Assembly: GCA_018969975.1 (NCBI GenBank)
Contig: JAGWXI010000001.1
Location: 22,918-86,917, forward strand
From: Burkholderiales bacterium
GTDB lineage: Bacteria > Pseudomonadota > Gammaproteobacteria > Burkholderiales > Burkholderiaceae_C
Direction of reading: 5' to 3'
Length of the DNA stretch: 64,000 nt
The translations under genes and the position numbers were made by a program. Positions 1 through 9,772 of the stretch are shown in pieces (positions within the stretch are counted from its first letter, which is position 1; each line of letters begins with the position of its first letter). The notes under the pieces were generated by a model that ran no database searches, was not told the origin of the DNA, and saw only the letters and a program-made list of their open reading frames with translations.

Positions 1-131
1 CGGGCTGCCGACATGCTCTCCAACAACCCATCAAACAACATCTGAATGAGTTGCACGTTGCTGGCATTGGCGACACCGGTGCCGACTTTGACATCACCGT
101 AACTTTGAATAGCTCTTGAATTAGCACGCAT
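1..131 (-). CDS. fliS: Flagellar export chaperone FliS (partial, runs off the left edge)
   Basis: Reverse-strand translation from ATG at 131: MRANSRAIQSYGDVKVGTGVANASNVQLIQMLFDGLLESMSAAR..., FliS-like N-terminus (QSY..V.V.TGVA.AS..QLI.MLFDG); AGGAG upstream of the ATG. Confidence 0.8.
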   Translation of the reverse strand, partial: MRANSRAIQSYGDVKVGTGVANASNVQLIQMLFDGLLESMSAA

Positions 132-224
132 TTGAGGTAACTCCTGTGGTTCTTTGCTTACACAGGGAGTATCGGAGGCGTACTAGCAAACTTGAGGTAA
201 TCAACGCGGTTCATGGCGATTTTG

Positions 225-1049
225 TCAGGCAGGTTTGGCTTCCAGAGTCTCTTGGGCCGGTGGGGCTACTTCGGTGATGGTCTCAGCGGCAATTTCTTGC
301 CGCTGAAGCTCTTCATATTGCTGCACTTGCTCTAGGCCTTGGGCGAGTTGATCGGCTTGCATCTTTGCCAAGGCTTCGGCATCGAGGGGGTTGGGTTCGG
401 CAGATTCGTTGGTGAGGGCCAGAACTGTGTCATCGGCTGTTTCTGTTGGCGCCTCTTGTGCCTGTTGTTCCTCTACTTCAAATAAAAATTCAGAAAAAGG
501 AACCTCTAGTGCGATGCCCGCGCGTTGGTACAACATACCCGTCACGCTATCGACTGTTTGTTTCAAACGCTCCAGCACCTGAGACTGGGGATTCTTCTTA
601 TAAGACCCCGCAAACTCCAAAGCGGCTCGGTAAATACCCCCCAAATGCTGGGGCGGTAACCACGATTGGATATGTCCACGCAAGGTGGTGATGCGCCGCT
701 CAGAACTTGGCACACGGCTTTCGCTTCCATCGACGTCTTCGAGCCCGTCTTTGAATGCCAACGTGATGTGTTCGCGCAAAATAGGTTCGTAATGGGCACG
801 CAAGGCTTCGATCAAACTGGCATCAAAACCCTCTACGGTTTTGCCATTCATGGCATCCCACAGTTTTTTACCCTCTAAACCTGCAAACAAAATATCGCTT
901 GGAGGCTCTGGCTCTGGCAGAGGGGGTAATTCAGGTTGGGGGGCTTCGTAGAGTTTGGCCAGGTGATTGACTTTGTCAATTAAATACAAGGTCAGAACCA
1001 CCAAAAAGAGAAGAATCCAAGAGATGATGTTCATCATGAAATTACTCAT
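225..1049 (-). CDS. Conserved-looking membrane-anchored protein of unknown function in the flagellar fliA operon
   Basis: 274 aa ORF with one N-terminal TM segment (IISWILLFLVVLTLYLI), Pro-rich linker and Gln/Glu/Ala-rich tail; start overlaps the fliA stop by 4 nt (translational coupling). Confidence 0.75.
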   Translation of the reverse strand: MSNFMMNIISWILLFLVVLTLYLIDKVNHLAKLYEAPQPELPPLPEPEPPSDILFAGLEGKKLWDAMNGKTVEGFDASLIEALRAHYEPILREHITLAFKDGLEDVDGSESRVPSSERRITTLRGHIQSWLPPQHLGGIYRAALEFAGSYKKNPQSQVLERLKQTVDSVTGMLYQRAGIALEVPFSEFLFEVEEQQAQEAPTETADDTVLALTNESAEPNPLDAEALAKMQADQLAQGLEQVQQYEELQRQEIAAETITEVAPPAQETLEAKPA

Positions 1050-1801
1050 GCTGCTCTCCTAACTTTCAAGGCGTCTGTGCCAGTGTTTTCAAGATTGAGC
1101 GAGCCGCGCAATTTCTTGACAACTGCAGACAAAATTTGACTCACGCGTGACTCGCTCACGCCAAGGGTTTCGCCAATCTCTTTGAGGTTGAGTTCCTCCA
1201 CATAGTAGAGCTGCATCACCAATTGTTCGCGTTCGGGCAACTCGGCAATCGCATCGGTCACCGCATCCATGAACTCGGCTTCTTCGACGATGACGTCGGG
1301 TTGTTGCGATGCGTCGTCGGCAATCGCCATGACTTCTTCTGTCACGACTTCCATGGAATAGGTCTCAAACCTTTTGGCTTTGCCGCGTTCACGGTGAAAG
1401 TCTTCTAAGTCTTTGCCCATGTAGTCCGCAATTTCGGACTGGGTGGGTGTGCGGCCAAGTTCGGCTGCCAAAGTATGGATGGATTCGTTGTGCGACTTGT
1501 TGAACGCCACAGCAGAGCGGGGCAAGAAGGACAAGCGGCGCACTTCGTCGAGCATCGCACCACGCACACGGCTGTGGGCGAAGTTTTCAAACTCTACGCC
1601 TTTGACGGGGTCGAAGGCGCGAGAAGCTTCGAGCAAACCAATCATGCCCACTTGAATCAACTCGTCGAGTTCCATGAAGGCGGGAATACGCGCTTTCAGA
1701 TGCAAGGCGACGCGTTTGACCAAGCCTAAATGGGCCATGACCAATTCCTCGCCAATCGGCTTGCATGCGCCGTACATTTCTAGAGGTGAAAGTGTTTTCA
1801 T
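1046..1801 (-). CDS. fliA: RNA polymerase sigma factor for flagellar operon FliA (sigma-28)
   Basis: Sigma-70 region 2 (LDELIQVGMIGLLEASRAFDP), region 4 (LPEREQLVMQLYYVEELNLKEIGETLGVSESRVSQI); flagellar context. Confidence 0.95.
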   Translation of the reverse strand: MKTLSPLEMYGACKPIGEELVMAHLGLVKRVALHLKARIPAFMELDELIQVGMIGLLEASRAFDPVKGVEFENFAHSRVRGAMLDEVRRLSFLPRSAVAFNKSHNESIHTLAAELGRTPTQSEIADYMGKDLEDFHRERGKAKRFETYSMEVVTEEVMAIADDASQQPDVIVEEAEFMDAVTDAIAELPEREQLVMQLYYVEELNLKEIGETLGVSESRVSQILSAVVKKLRGSLNLENTGTDALKVRRAA

Positions 1802-2628
1802 ACGTGCTCCGACGGATTGCCAAGAATCAGCCGCTCCATGAAAAATTGCATACCGCCCGACGCTTGGTCAATAGGGCGCAAGTGGGTACAAGCCTCGGCC
1901 AGACGCATGAAATCGCGCGCGGCAGCAGAACCAGGCGCCATCTCGATGATGGACTGGTATTTCTTCAAGGCCCGCAAAACCATTTCGTCTTCTTCGATCG
2001 ACGTGAGGTAGTGCACCGATTCACCCAAGAAACGCACACAGACGTCGTTGAGTTTTTTATAGAGTTTCCATCCTTCGGTTTGGCTACCGACCATATTGGG
2101 TAAGAGGTAAATCTCGTCCAGAGCCATTTCTTTGCTGAGAATTTTGATCGTGCCGTAAGCATCAGCAATAGAAGACGGGTCGTCTTTCACCACGATGAAG
2201 CGGCGCTGACATGCAGCCAAGAAAGACAAGACCGATGGCGAGATGCCAGCGGCGACGTCAACAATTAAGAAATCGACTTCGTCGGTCAAAGCGCCAAACG
2301 ACTGCACGATGCTGGCTGCTTGCAATTGGCTCAAACCTGCCAACTCTTGCATGCCGGATGCGCCCGGAATCAACTTGATGCCTTGGCGGGTGGTGAGCAT
2401 GATTTCTTGCATGGTTTTTTGACCCGCCAAGAAGTGGCCGAGGTTGTATTCGGCACGCGCGCCCAAAGCGATTTGCGCGTTGGCCAAACCCAGATCGGCA
2501 TCAAACAGCATGACGCTGTGGCCCAACTGGCGCAATGCGACAGCTAGGTTGACCGAGCAAGTGGTTTTACCCACCCCCCCTTTGCCACTGGCGATGCCGA
2601 TGACTTCGGTTTTACGTTGTTCACTCAT
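1798..2628 (-). CDS. flhG: MinD-like ATPase FlhG/FleN
   Basis: Deviant Walker A GIASGKGGVGKTTCSVNLA; ParA/MinD fold; between flhF and fliA. Confidence 0.92.
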   Translation of the reverse strand: MSEQRKTEVIGIASGKGGVGKTTCSVNLAVALRQLGHSVMLFDADLGLANAQIALGARAEYNLGHFLAGQKTMQEIMLTTRQGIKLIPGASGMQELAGLSQLQAASIVQSFGALTDEVDFLIVDVAAGISPSVLSFLAACQRRFIVVKDDPSSIADAYGTIKILSKEMALDEIYLLPNMVGSQTEGWKLYKKLNDVCVRFLGESVHYLTSIEEDEMVLRALKKYQSIIEMAPGSAAARDFMRLAEACTHLRPIDQASGGMQFFMERLILGNPSEHV

Positions 2629-4009
2629 GGCTCAGACCTGTGCTTTCGGTTTGGTAATGGGCTGCAATTTTTTGTAACTTATTGACTGTTAATGCGCCAA
2701 GCGCACTGGCTTGGGCAGCTGGAGCGTCTGAATTATTTTCTGCTACGCCTAAGTTATCCAGCGCACGCTTGACTAAATCAACCATAGCGACGGATTCCAC
2801 TAAATCACTGGTGCGCTCGCCTTGGCTGGCGATGGAAACAGGCAGTGTTTTCTCGGTTAAGAATTGCAGCAAAGCCCATGGCTGGTTGGACTCGTCTAAT
2901 TTGCTGAGCATCAAGCTCGACCAGGTGTTGTCCGTGTTTTCAAACAGTCGGCGCAAAGTGGCGGCAGAGGCATCAGCTGGCACCACGGCATGGAAACCCA
3001 TGTTTTGTTGCAATCCACGGATCTCTGTCAAACGTTCTTGCATTTGTACGCCAGAGGTATCGATCAAGATCAACCGGCGGCTGGCATGCTCTTCAAGCAA
3101 TAACTTCAAGGTGCCGATGTTGATTGCACGAAAACAGTCAACGCCAGACTGGGCGCTGAGTAACTGGGTTTGGTTCCAGGCGCCAGCGCGTTGGTCGTGG
3201 TAACTGATGACCATGACTTTTTCGCTGCCATGTGCAAGGGAAGCTGCTTGCGCCAGTCGCGCCACCATCAATGATTTGCCAGCACCAGAAGGGCCGACCA
3301 AGACATGCACTCCAGAGCTGGGCATAGCCAGTTGCTCTTGCTCGACGGCATGGCTGAGTTGGTTTTGTAAGGCGAGTTTGGCGTCGGCCATGTTGTCATG
3401 GTCTTTGATGCTGTCGATCAACAAGGCGCGCAAAGCGACCGGAATCGGTGCGTCATTGAGTGCGTCGCGCAACGGTGACAAAGCAGGTGGCAGAGGCATA
3501 TTGCCTTGCCAGGTTGCCATTTGTTGGCTGAGTTTGAATTCGCGGCGCAAGGAAGCTAGCTCTTCTCGCACGAGTTCAACGATCTCTCGGCCACGCACCA
3601 TTTCATGGTCGCGAATCTCTTGTTCAGCTTCAGTGGCCTTTGCTTTGGCTGCAGGTTTTGTAGCGACTTTGGCCTTGATAGGCTCTGCTTTGGCGGTGAC
3701 TTGAATAATGGGTTTGGCCACTTGGGTGGCTTGGCGCTCGCGTGCTTGGCGTTTGTTGTCTTCCAGTGTTTTGCCCAAAAGCACATCAAATTTGCTGGCT
3801 GGCTCTTTGTTAGAGGCGTTGGCGAATTCGGTTTTGAGAAACGGTTCTGCCTCTTCCGCAGTGAGCGCTGGAATATCGACTGCCACGATGAGTTCGGTCA
3901 GGCCATTGACCTGGCTGCTGGAGATCACCAGCACGTCAGGACCGTATTGCGCGATCGCCTTTTCATTGGCGGCTCGTGCATTGCGGGCGAGGATTCGTTT
4001 GAGTTCCAT
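2621..4009 (-). CDS. flhF: Flagellar biosynthesis SRP-type GTPase FlhF
   Basis: LVGPSGAGKSLMVARLA G1, LILIDTSGVQ, KLDESNQPW; between flhA and flhG. Confidence 0.93.
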   Translation of the reverse strand: MELKRILARNARAANEKAIAQYGPDVLVISSSQVNGLTELIVAVDIPALTAEEAEPFLKTEFANASNKEPASKFDVLLGKTLEDNKRQARERQATQVAKPIIQVTAKAEPIKAKVATKPAAKAKATEAEQEIRDHEMVRGREIVELVREELASLRREFKLSQQMATWQGNMPLPPALSPLRDALNDAPIPVALRALLIDSIKDHDNMADAKLALQNQLSHAVEQEQLAMPSSGVHVLVGPSGAGKSLMVARLAQAASLAHGSEKVMVISYHDQRAGAWNQTQLLSAQSGVDCFRAINIGTLKLLLEEHASRRLILIDTSGVQMQERLTEIRGLQQNMGFHAVVPADASAATLRRLFENTDNTWSSLMLSKLDESNQPWALLQFLTEKTLPVSIASQGERTSDLVESVAMVDLVKRALDNLGVAENNSDAPAAQASALGALTVNKLQKIAAHYQTESTGLSHE

Positions 4010-4043
4010 AGGTTGCTCACTCTGTCTTGGTCAATGGTTGAAA

Positions 4044-6146
4044 TCAGTCGTTATTTTTCTTGGCGTCCACCGTGTGGATCACTTTGACGGCTTGGTCATC
4101 AGGAATTTCGCTATAGGAGAGCACCGTCAAATCATTCACACGGAAGCGTGCGGCTTTGGAGAGCCAGCCACGGATCACTGGAGAGACCACCAACACGGCG
4201 GGGTGCCCCATGTCTTCCACAGCGCGCGAACCTTCGCGCAACGCAGCAAATAGGTTTTCGGCCAAGCTGGGCTCCATCACCACGGGCTGGCCAGGCTGGC
4301 TTTGTTGCAACACGTTGTGCAGCAATTGCTCGAGCGTAGGCTCTAAGGTCATGACTTGCAAGCTACTGTCGCCATCGATCAGGTTTTGCATGATCATGCG
4401 GCCCAACTTGGGACGCACGATGGCGGTGAGTTGTTCGGGATCTTGGGTGCGGGTGCTGGCTTCGGTCAACGCTTCGGCAATCGTGCGCATGTCGCGGATC
4501 GAGACGGACTCTTGCAACAGGTTTTGCAAAGTCCGGGTCAAGATGCCCAAAGACAATTTGCCAGGAACCAAGTCTTCCACAATCTTCGGCGACTTGGCTG
4601 CAAGTTTGTCAAGCAGTTGTTGGGTTTCATCGTGGCTGAGCAAATCAGCTGCGTTTTCACGCAGTACTTTATTGAGATGGGTTGAAATCGCCGTCGCGGC
4701 ATCGACCACCGTATAGCCCAAGGTTCGCGCTTGGTCGCGTTGCGATGGTTCGATCCACACTGCTTCCAAACCAAACGCAGGTTCGCGGGTGGCTAGGCCC
4801 TCTAGTTGGCCATAGACCTGCCCAGGGTTGATGGCCAATTCACGGCCAACTTTTATTTCGCCCTTGCCTCGCACCACGCCTTTGAGCACGATGTTGTAGG
4901 AGTCTGGATCAATATTGAGGTCATCGCGAATACGCACAGGTTGCACCAAAAAGCCCAACTCGGCAGAGAGTTTTTTACGCACGCCTTTGACCCGCGACAT
5001 CAGTTCGCCGCCCGTTTCAGCATTGACCAAAGGAATCAATCCATAACCGATTTCTAAGCCAATGAGGTCCACTTGGTCGACGTCGTCCCAGTCAAGTTCT
5101 TTGGGGGCGTCTGTGGGTGCAGCGTCTTTTTCAGCTTGTACCGCTTGCTCTTGCTGCACTTCTTTAGAGATGATCATCAGTCCCAAGCCAGCGGCGGCCA
5201 CTGACAAAGAGAAGAACATCAGGTGTGGCATGCCAGGCACCATGCCCAAGATAATCAAAATCGCTGCAGATATAAATAGTGCGGTAGGGTTAGCGAGTTG
5301 GTCCGAAGCCTGTTCTGTAATGGACTCGGTGGTTGTTACCCGGGTCACCACAATGGCAGTGGCCAAGGACAAGAGTAGAGACGGGATCTGCGCAACCAAG
5401 CCGTCACCAATGGTGAGCAAGGTGTAGAGCTTGCCAGCCTCAGCAATTGGTAAGTCGTGCTGCGCAACCCCAATAATCAGGCCGCCGATCAAGTTGATCA
5501 ACAAAATCAGCAAGCCAGCAATGGCGTCGCCACTCACAAATTTAGAGGCACCGTCCATCGAACCGAAGAAGTCGGATTCTTGGGCTAATTCGGCGCGGCG
5601 TTTTTTGGCGGTCTCTTGGTCGATGACGCCTGCGTTCAAATCGGCGTCGATGGACATTTGCTTACCGGGCATGGCGTCCAAGGTAAAGCGGGCATTTACT
5701 TCAGAGACGCGTCCAGCACCCTTGGTCACCACAATAAAGTTGATGATCATCAAAATCGCGAAGATGATGAAACCGACTACATAGTTGCCGGCAATCACGA
5801 ATTCGCCGAAAGCGGCCACCACTTTGCCCGCTGCATGGGCACCCTCATGGCCGTGGACCAAGATGACACGGGTCGACGCTACGTTGAGCGCCAGACGCAG
5901 CATGGTGGCAAATAAGAGGACGGTGGGAAAGGATGAAAACTCGAGCGGCTTGCGGGTGCTGATAGCGATCATGATGACCACCAGACTGCACATGATGTTG
6001 AAAGTAAACAAAAAGTCTAACAACAGCGGTGGCAGTGGCAACACCAACATGGCCATGATGACGAGCACCACCACCGGAATACTGAGTCCGGTGAGGTCAA
6101 ATTTCGACAAGTTCTGTCGAATCGTTGACAGAGTGAGTGTGCTCAT
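4044..6146 (-). CDS. flhA: Flagellar biosynthesis protein FlhA
   Basis: 700 aa; multiple N-terminal TMs, FHIPEP-like region, cytoplasmic domain typical of FlhA. Confidence 0.97.
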   Translation of the reverse strand: MSTLTLSTIRQNLSKFDLTGLSIPVVVLVIMAMLVLPLPPLLLDFLFTFNIMCSLVVIMIAISTRKPLEFSSFPTVLLFATMLRLALNVASTRVILVHGHEGAHAAGKVVAAFGEFVIAGNYVVGFIIFAILMIINFIVVTKGAGRVSEVNARFTLDAMPGKQMSIDADLNAGVIDQETAKKRRAELAQESDFFGSMDGASKFVSGDAIAGLLILLINLIGGLIIGVAQHDLPIAEAGKLYTLLTIGDGLVAQIPSLLLSLATAIVVTRVTTTESITEQASDQLANPTALFISAAILIILGMVPGMPHLMFFSLSVAAAGLGLMIISKEVQQEQAVQAEKDAAPTDAPKELDWDDVDQVDLIGLEIGYGLIPLVNAETGGELMSRVKGVRKKLSAELGFLVQPVRIRDDLNIDPDSYNIVLKGVVRGKGEIKVGRELAINPGQVYGQLEGLATREPAFGLEAVWIEPSQRDQARTLGYTVVDAATAISTHLNKVLRENAADLLSHDETQQLLDKLAAKSPKIVEDLVPGKLSLGILTRTLQNLLQESVSIRDMRTIAEALTEASTRTQDPEQLTAIVRPKLGRMIMQNLIDGDSSLQVMTLEPTLEQLLHNVLQQSQPGQPVVMEPSLAENLFAALREGSRAVEDMGHPAVLVVSPVIRGWLSKAARFRVNDLTVLSYSEIPDDQAVKVIHTVDAKKNND

Positions 6147-6189
6147 CAGTGAAATCCAGTTGAAATTGGAACGTTTAGATTGCTTTTTT

Positions 6190-6210
6190 ACCGTAACAAC
6201 ACGTCACGGT
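6190..6210. repeat. Imperfect inverted repeat ACCGTAAC-aacac-GTCACGGT in the flhA/fliK divergent intergenic region
   Basis: Read directly; one mismatch between 8-nt arms. Confidence 0.6.
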
Positions 6211-6275
6211 CGGTTAGTTCAAGCAATCGATGTGCCAACCCAAACTGACACCTGAGTTCACGGCAAGGTAAACGG

Positions 6276-6301
6276 CAAGAAGTGACCTGTCACGGTTCTT
6301 G
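6276..6301. repeat. Palindrome CAAGAAGTGAC-CT-GTCAC-gg-TTCTTG in the flhA/fliK divergent intergenic region
   Basis: Read directly: arms CAAGAA/TTCTTG and GTGAC/GTCAC, with a 2-nt bulge; shares GTCACGGT with the 6190-6210 element. Confidence 0.65.
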
Positions 6302-6334
6302 CTTAGTCACTGCGTCAACTTGTTTTGAAACACC

Positions 6335-8101
6335 ATGAACCTCAACAGTTATCTTTCACTGCCAACACCACCCAGGGTGGCCACACAAGCTGCAGACAGT
6401 CCTCTTCAAGGTACTGTGAGCGGCGCGGATATGGTCGCCGGTCATAGCCTGGGGCTGGACTTTGCGCAAATCATGGCAAAGCAATTACAGCAATTACCCA
6501 GCGCGCAGCGGCAAAATTTTGCCGCTAGCAGCGCACCAAGCCCTGCTGAGACTGGGCAAGCTAAGCGTCAGGTGGAATCGGCGGCTGATAAAGATTACCC
6601 AGAAGAAACAACAAGCCAGGACAAGCCAACGCCTCAGAAAATCGAGCGGCAATCGCAGGAGTCGCCTGGTCAGGCCAAAGAAAATAAGCAAGAATCAAGC
6701 ACAAAAACTTCTCCGGGCACTTCTCCACGTAGCCGCAAGGCTTCTACGCAGGCCGAAGAACAAGACGCAGCCACGGTGGCTCCTTCGCCTTGGCGGGGGG
6801 ATTTGCCCCAACCCTTGGCTTTGGCCGGTTCGGCTACACCTGCGCTTGCCAGCGTTTCAACCCATCCCGTGGCCAACCCCGCAGCGCAAGAATTGAACCA
6901 TTCCACGGATTCGTCGATGGACAAATTGCAGACGATCGCGTTGAGCCCGAAAGTGCACATCATTACCGACCCGCGACAAGCTCCCAGTTCAGAGAGTTTG
7001 ATGGAGTTTGCCAAGTCGATGGGTTTGGATGATGCAACGATTCAAAACTTAATGGGCACAGCTACAACCCATGCAACAACTACAACAACTGCAATAACTG
7101 CAAGCCCCCATGGCGTGCCAGTGCACAGCGCTATCGACCTGCTGGCAACTGTGAGCAACAACCCAGGTGCAAGTATTCAACCACCTGAATTCACGCCGGA
7201 GTTCGCAACCGCTATGACGCAGGCTTTGACAACAACCGTGCAGACCCCTGTTGCCAATGCCAACTTATTGCAAACCAGTGCTGCTGCGCCTTTGAATTTT
7301 GGGATCAGCGCTTTACCAGCCAATGGGCTAAGTCAAGCTGACATGGCGGCGATTCAACAAATTCAAATGACGGTGCTGCCACCAGCCGTGTTGCCCGTGC
7401 AAATTGGTAACACCGCGCAAACGGCTATGGTCCAAAGCACAGCCTCGGTGTTGTCGTTACTCGGTGGAAATATGTTGGAACAAGATATTGCCAACTTGGC
7501 TTCCACCTTTTCTGAAGACAAGGGTGGACAAGGCGATGCAAGTGGCTCTGAAAATGCTGAGCAGTCTTCTTCCGGTTTTGCGCAAGCACTTGCGCAGTCG
7601 AGCGCCAGCGACAGCCGAGCGATGGCCAATAAAGAAGTTGCCAATGCAGTTGCGACTCCTTTGCACGAGGTCTACGACCAATTGAGCGACAAACTCGCCA
7701 CCGAAATGGCAGCACGTATGCACAAGCAATTGAGCGATGGCCAATGGAAGATGAAGTTTGGTTTGCGCCCAGCCCACTTAGGTGGTGTAGAAATTCAACT
7801 TGAAATGAAAGACGGCAAACTCGATGCCGTTTTCCGCGCAGAAAACCCTATGACGCGTGATTTGTTACAAAACAGTACACAACGTTTACGCGAGGCGCTG
7901 CAAAACTTTGGTATTAACGCGGGGTTTGTGCAAGTAGGCCAAAACCCGGGCCAAAGCCATCAAAACCCTTCTGGAAATTCCACCCCACAACCCCAAGTTG
8001 GAGACAATTCCAAATTGAACACCAACACCAACGACACTGCAAAGCAAGTCGTTGTAAACCGTAGCAATGGCAGTACGTCCTTGCTTGACTTGTACGCTTA
8101 A
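6335..8101 (+). CDS. fliK: Flagellar hook-length control protein FliK
   Basis: Long low-complexity N-terminus and C-terminal Flg_hook domain (KMKFGLRPAHLGGVEIQLEMKDGKLDAVFRAENPMTRDLL). Confidence 0.92.
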   Translation: MNLNSYLSLPTPPRVATQAADSPLQGTVSGADMVAGHSLGLDFAQIMAKQLQQLPSAQRQNFAASSAPSPAETGQAKRQVESAADKDYPEETTSQDKPTPQKIERQSQESPGQAKENKQESSTKTSPGTSPRSRKASTQAEEQDAATVAPSPWRGDLPQPLALAGSATPALASVSTHPVANPAAQELNHSTDSSMDKLQTIALSPKVHIITDPRQAPSSESLMEFAKSMGLDDATIQNLMGTATTHATTTTTAITASPHGVPVHSAIDLLATVSNNPGASIQPPEFTPEFATAMTQALTTTVQTPVANANLLQTSAAAPLNFGISALPANGLSQADMAAIQQIQMTVLPPAVLPVQIGNTAQTAMVQSTASVLSLLGGNMLEQDIANLASTFSEDKGGQGDASGSENAEQSSSGFAQALAQSSASDSRAMANKEVANAVATPLHEVYDQLSDKLATEMAARMHKQLSDGQWKMKFGLRPAHLGGVEIQLEMKDGKLDAVFRAENPMTRDLLQNSTQRLREALQNFGINAGFVQVGQNPGQSHQNPSGNSTPQPQVGDNSKLNTNTNDTAKQVVVNRSNGSTSLLDLYA

Positions 8102-8140
8102 AACGAACAGATCACAATCTGACCTTTAGGAGAAAAAACT

Positions 8141-8731
8141 ATGGCCACCGCAGAAGCACCCGCAACAGAAGAAGTTGTCGAAGGCGAACCGAAAAAGAAG
8201 AAGCCGATTCTTCTGATCGCCTTGATCGCCGTTTCTACGATCCTTTTATTGGTCGTGGTGGTGTTCACTACCCTGTATTTTTCGGGTTACTTTGAACACA
8301 AGAGCGAGGCTGCAGCCCATGAAAAAGTCGATGAACTCGACAAAGAAGCCGACGCGGCCAAAGCCACGCCTGGTGGTCCAGACAAGGTGAAAAAAGAAAG
8401 CGAGAACACGCGCTTTGAAAACACCTATCTGCAAATCGATAAAGAGTTCATGACCAATCTCACTGGTAGTAAAAAAGTGATGGTGGTACAAATTGCCGTG
8501 ATGACGCATTACGACAACCGTGTGTTTGATAACGTCAAAAAACACGAATTTGCGATCCGCTCTGGCATTTTGGATACGATGCGCCAAACTACTGAAGCAG
8601 ATGCTTCACGACCAGATTTTCGCAGCGAACTTGCCGCAAAAATCAAAGTCGTGATGAACGATATTTTGAAAAAATATGAAGACTTCGGTGGCATTGAGGA
8701 CGTTTTCTTCACCTCTTTTGTGATGCAGTAA
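8141..8731 (+). CDS. fliL: Flagellar basal body-associated protein FliL
   Basis: Single TM plus FliL-type C-terminus (RSGILDTMRQT...FRSELAAKIKVVMNDILKKYEDFGGIEDVFFTSFVMQ); AGGAG upstream. Confidence 0.93.
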   Translation: MATAEAPATEEVVEGEPKKKKPILLIALIAVSTILLLVVVVFTTLYFSGYFEHKSEAAAHEKVDELDKEADAAKATPGGPDKVKKESENTRFENTYLQIDKEFMTNLTGSKKVMVVQIAVMTHYDNRVFDNVKKHEFAIRSGILDTMRQTTEADASRPDFRSELAAKIKVVMNDILKKYEDFGGIEDVFFTSFVMQ

Positions 8732-8765
8732 ATCCCATCTAACAGACATTAGAGACCCCAGCAAT

Positions 8766-9758
8766 ATGAAATCTAATTTGCTCTCGGATGAAGAACTCGC
8801 CGCCCTCTCGGAGGGCGTTCGCGACGGTTCGATCGAGACCGACACCGGGTTCAACACCAAGGTGCGCGTGCGTAAACACGATCTAGCCAGCGAAGACAGC
8901 AGTCTTGGGGTCAACGTTACGTCGATCGACATGATCAACGAACGATTCATCCGCATGTTCAGAATGGGTTTGTTGGAAGTTTTGCGCACCAGCCCACGTG
9001 TCAACCCGACGCGCGTGCGCATCATGAAGTACAGCGAATACCTGCAAGATTTAAAACCACCATTGGCTGTGAACATGATCCGCATGGGGCCACTACGAGG
9101 TAACTCGGTGATCATCATCGACCCCAATGTGGTGTTTAGTTCGCTAGACAGTTTTTTTGGCGGTTTTGGCAAAGGTGTTGCCGATCTCCCCCCTGGTCGC
9201 TTATTTACTCCGACGGAATCGCGCATCATCAAAATTATTTTGGATGTGTTTTTCAGATCTTTGACGGAAGCCTGGGCTCCTTTGATGCCTATCGAATGCG
9301 AACACGTCAGCTCTGAAATCAATCCCCAATTTGCCCAAATTGCCGACGAAAACGACTTGGTTGTCTTGAGTCGCTTTGAAGCCGACGCTACGGCCAGTGG
9401 CGGTCGCGGGTTTATCGATTTGGTCTATCCCTATGCCACCTTGAAGCCGGTGCGCGAGTTACTCAGCAGCCGCGTATCGAGCGGCGAAGGAAACGAAGAG
9501 TCTGACCGTAAGTGGCGCAGCGATCTAGCCGCCGCTGTTGGTGACGCCAAGTTGGAGTTGCAGGTCACGATGGGTGAAGTCAAAACAACTTTGCACCACT
9601 TGAACAACTTGCAAGAAGGCGATTTGTTGTTTTTCAAGAAGGACGACACGTCTCTAATGACTGCCAACGGCGTACCTGCTTTCCACGTCAACGTAGGAAC
9701 GCGTGGCTCGCAAGTTGCTGTGCAAATCGACCATGAGCATGTTCATGGAAAACTTTGA
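8766..9758 (+). CDS. fliM: Flagellar motor switch protein FliM
   Basis: LLSDEELAALSEGV N-terminus; FliM middle domain and C-terminal SpoA-like domain. Confidence 0.96.
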   Translation: MKSNLLSDEELAALSEGVRDGSIETDTGFNTKVRVRKHDLASEDSSLGVNVTSIDMINERFIRMFRMGLLEVLRTSPRVNPTRVRIMKYSEYLQDLKPPLAVNMIRMGPLRGNSVIIIDPNVVFSSLDSFFGGFGKGVADLPPGRLFTPTESRIIKIILDVFFRSLTEAWAPLMPIECEHVSSEINPQFAQIADENDLVVLSRFEADATASGGRGFIDLVYPYATLKPVRELLSSRVSSGEGNEESDRKWRSDLAAAVGDAKLELQVTMGEVKTTLHHLNNLQEGDLLFFKKDDTSLMTANGVPAFHVNVGTRGSQVAVQIDHEHVHGKL

Positions 9759-9772
9759 GTTAGGAAACTACT

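Noticed and set aside
3605-4253. Long plus-strand ORFs opposite flhF/flhA (160-186 aa) and similar antisense ORFs throughout
   Set aside because: No recognisable protein motifs or RBS; opposite strongly assigned genes.
7060-7110. ACAACT-type trinucleotide run inside fliK
   Set aside because: Encodes a Thr-rich linker in the variable region of FliK; ordinary low complexity.
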